64,000 nucleotides of DNA from Galaxea fascicularis. Lineage: Eukaryota; Cnidaria; Anthozoa; Scleractinia; Euphylliidae. Positions 62,726 through 64,000 of the stretch are shown in pieces. The translations under genes and the position numbers were made by a program. How positions within the stretch are numbered: position 1 is the first letter of the stretch; every line of letters starts with the position of its first letter. The DNA lies in assembly GCA_948470475.1 (NCBI GenBank), contig OX419344.1, forward strand, positions 24,944,725 through 25,008,724. The letters are read 5' to 3'. The notes beneath the pieces are model-generated. The model was not told the DNA's origin, did not search any database, and saw only the letters and a list, made by a program, of their open reading frames with translations.

Positions 62726-63604
62726 GCTTTCAATAAGCCAGCAGACCCAGCTCTGTGTGCTTGGTTCACCCAGGAGCAAAATACAACACTACGTATACCA
62801 TGTGAATCTTGACTGTGGAGGCCTTGATCCAGTCTGTTTTTAGCAGCTGATCTAGAAATAAGATTTAACAAAAGGTCTTGATGATAGCAGAAACAATGCA
62901 ACTTTCAGAAAGGAAAAAATTTTTTTATTCTCTGTTACACTATTAAATTTTATCAACCCCATACTTGTGTAATATTCCAACTGAGATATCAGTTCAACAG
63001 AATCCTTAGTACCATTGCAAGGTTGTTACTAGAAGCCAGGACCCGGGTACCAGTACCTATTCTGTGAACACAGTACCCACCTTTGTTGTTGAGGTACTGA
63101 AAAGGGCAAGCCAAAAAAAAATGTTAGGGTACCTGCTTATTTAGAATCCTATACCCTCCTATTTCTTCAATTAATGAAACCCCGGCATTGGTGTAAATAA
63201 AACTGCAATTTAAAAGGGAAATGCTAATACAGTTACTGTCATTCTGGGGCTATTTTTAAACCATATAAGGAGGGAAAATTAAAAGAAATGCACAGTTGTA
63301 ATCTCTGTCCAAGCCAAGATTTCAGTCTCATTATGTCTGGGAGCTTGACCCCAGGAAAAAGAAATATCGCACATCCTCTTTTAGTGAGATAACTTACAGT
63401 AAAGGCTTCATTATCCTAGACAATTCACTTCTTAAATATTTCATTCTCCAAGAGAGGCAAATTTTATCAAAAAGTAGTGAATGAATGATGTAATCGTGCT
63501 TTTGATTCTACAGGGTTTAAAAATGCACCAATATACCATCAATAAAATTTATCATTACTTGTCTGCATTACTGCTCGATGCACTCGTTGACCAAATAATT
63601 TTCT
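62726..63604. other. No gene recognised
   Basis: No supported gene. Possibly includes 5' parts of the decayed LINE that follows. Confidence 0.4.
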
Positions 63605-63883
63605 TTTACATATATCCAACCTGCAAGATCTGTGTTGACAAGGTTACATAATCCTTACCATTGGATCAACAGCAGTAAGCGGCCATTCTATATTAAGAAA
63701 TCTAGGTTAGAAATAAAAAAAAGAGGAGCTAATATTTGGAATGACATGCCAGCATCTTTAAGAGAGCTCCCAAAAAACAACTTGCAAATGAAACTTCACT
63801 CTTTCCTTCTTGATATTCTTAAGAAGCGTGATGACTATATTGATATTTCCCAAATTACCTCTGCTCTAAAAACATACAAATAG
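63605..63883 (+). pseudogene. C-terminal fragment of a LINE reverse transcriptase protein
   Basis: The frame ends at a TAG just after 63883 and reads PFYIKKSRLEIKKRGANIWN, DMPASLRELPKNNLQMKLHS and FLLDILKKRDDYIDIS. The pattern of basic residues, a GA-x-x-WN-x-x-P box, LRELP, then K-x-x-LH/HS-x-LL-x-IL is the standard C-terminus of CR1/L2/Rex-type non-LTR elements. The polymerase core is absent upstream, so this is a 5'-truncated copy, typical of LINE insertion. The 3' untranslated part continues to the window edge. Confidence 0.7.
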
Positions 63884-64000
63884 AACTTGAGTTCTTCATT
63901 CAAACATAAATTTACCTCGTAACGATACTTATGTCATTGAACTTGTAATTATGATAATGATTTAAGTTAACTCAATCTGTGCAAGTAATTATGTAAGTCT
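63884..64000 (+). mobile_element. LINE 3' untranslated region, cut by the window end
   Basis: Sequence following the LINE coding fragment with no other gene. The true 3' end and tail lie outside the window. Confidence 0.5.

Overview
The window is eukaryotic nuclear DNA. It is AT-rich, its genes are split by many GT-AG introns, and it is full of small fold-back elements, tRNA-derived SINEs and retroelement remnants. There is no bacterial gene organisation. The repeat types, a secreted PAN-EGF-F5/8C protein and a DIRS-type retroelement point to an anthozoan cnidarian, most likely a stony coral. That identification is an inference from family resemblance and was not tested by a search.

Layout. 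1-9.6 kb: mostly repeats (a SINE, a 1.3-kb minisatellite block, a Penelope-like tail with a hammerhead-like motif, a fold-back hairpin) and two weak coding-like stretches. 9.6-11.2 kb: a complete three-exon gene for a 303-residue secreted protein. 12.1-13.0 kb: an exact 481-bp tandem duplication. 13.9-45.3 kb: one large plus-strand gene whose 26 exons I could join by hand into an 821-codon frame with every intron phase consistent. It encodes a GAP1-family Ras GTPase-activating protein (RASA2/RASA3 type: C2-C2-RasGAP-PH-BTK).

The introns of the Ras-GAP gene hold most of the mobile DNA. They contain a 4.1-kb AAGATCTT-rich inverted-repeat element, a pogo-like element, a decayed DIRS element with a smaller element nested in it, three SINE families, a mariner-like MITE and several palindromic MITEs.

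45.3-64 kb: mostly intergenic. It holds a broken USP-like (peptidase C19) gene fragment, a few unassigned coding-like exons, long fold-back elements, an AT-rich satellite of about 119-bp monomers rich in the octamer ATGCAAAT, a diffuse AGTC-rich region, a (TAA)n tract beside a SINE, and the C-terminal end of a LINE reverse transcriptase cut by the window edge.

Only two genes are well supported. The secreted adhesion-type protein and the Ras-GAP are neighbours on the same strand with no evident functional link. All exon boundaries were read by eye from splice consensus, phase and family resemblance; none was checked against transcripts.
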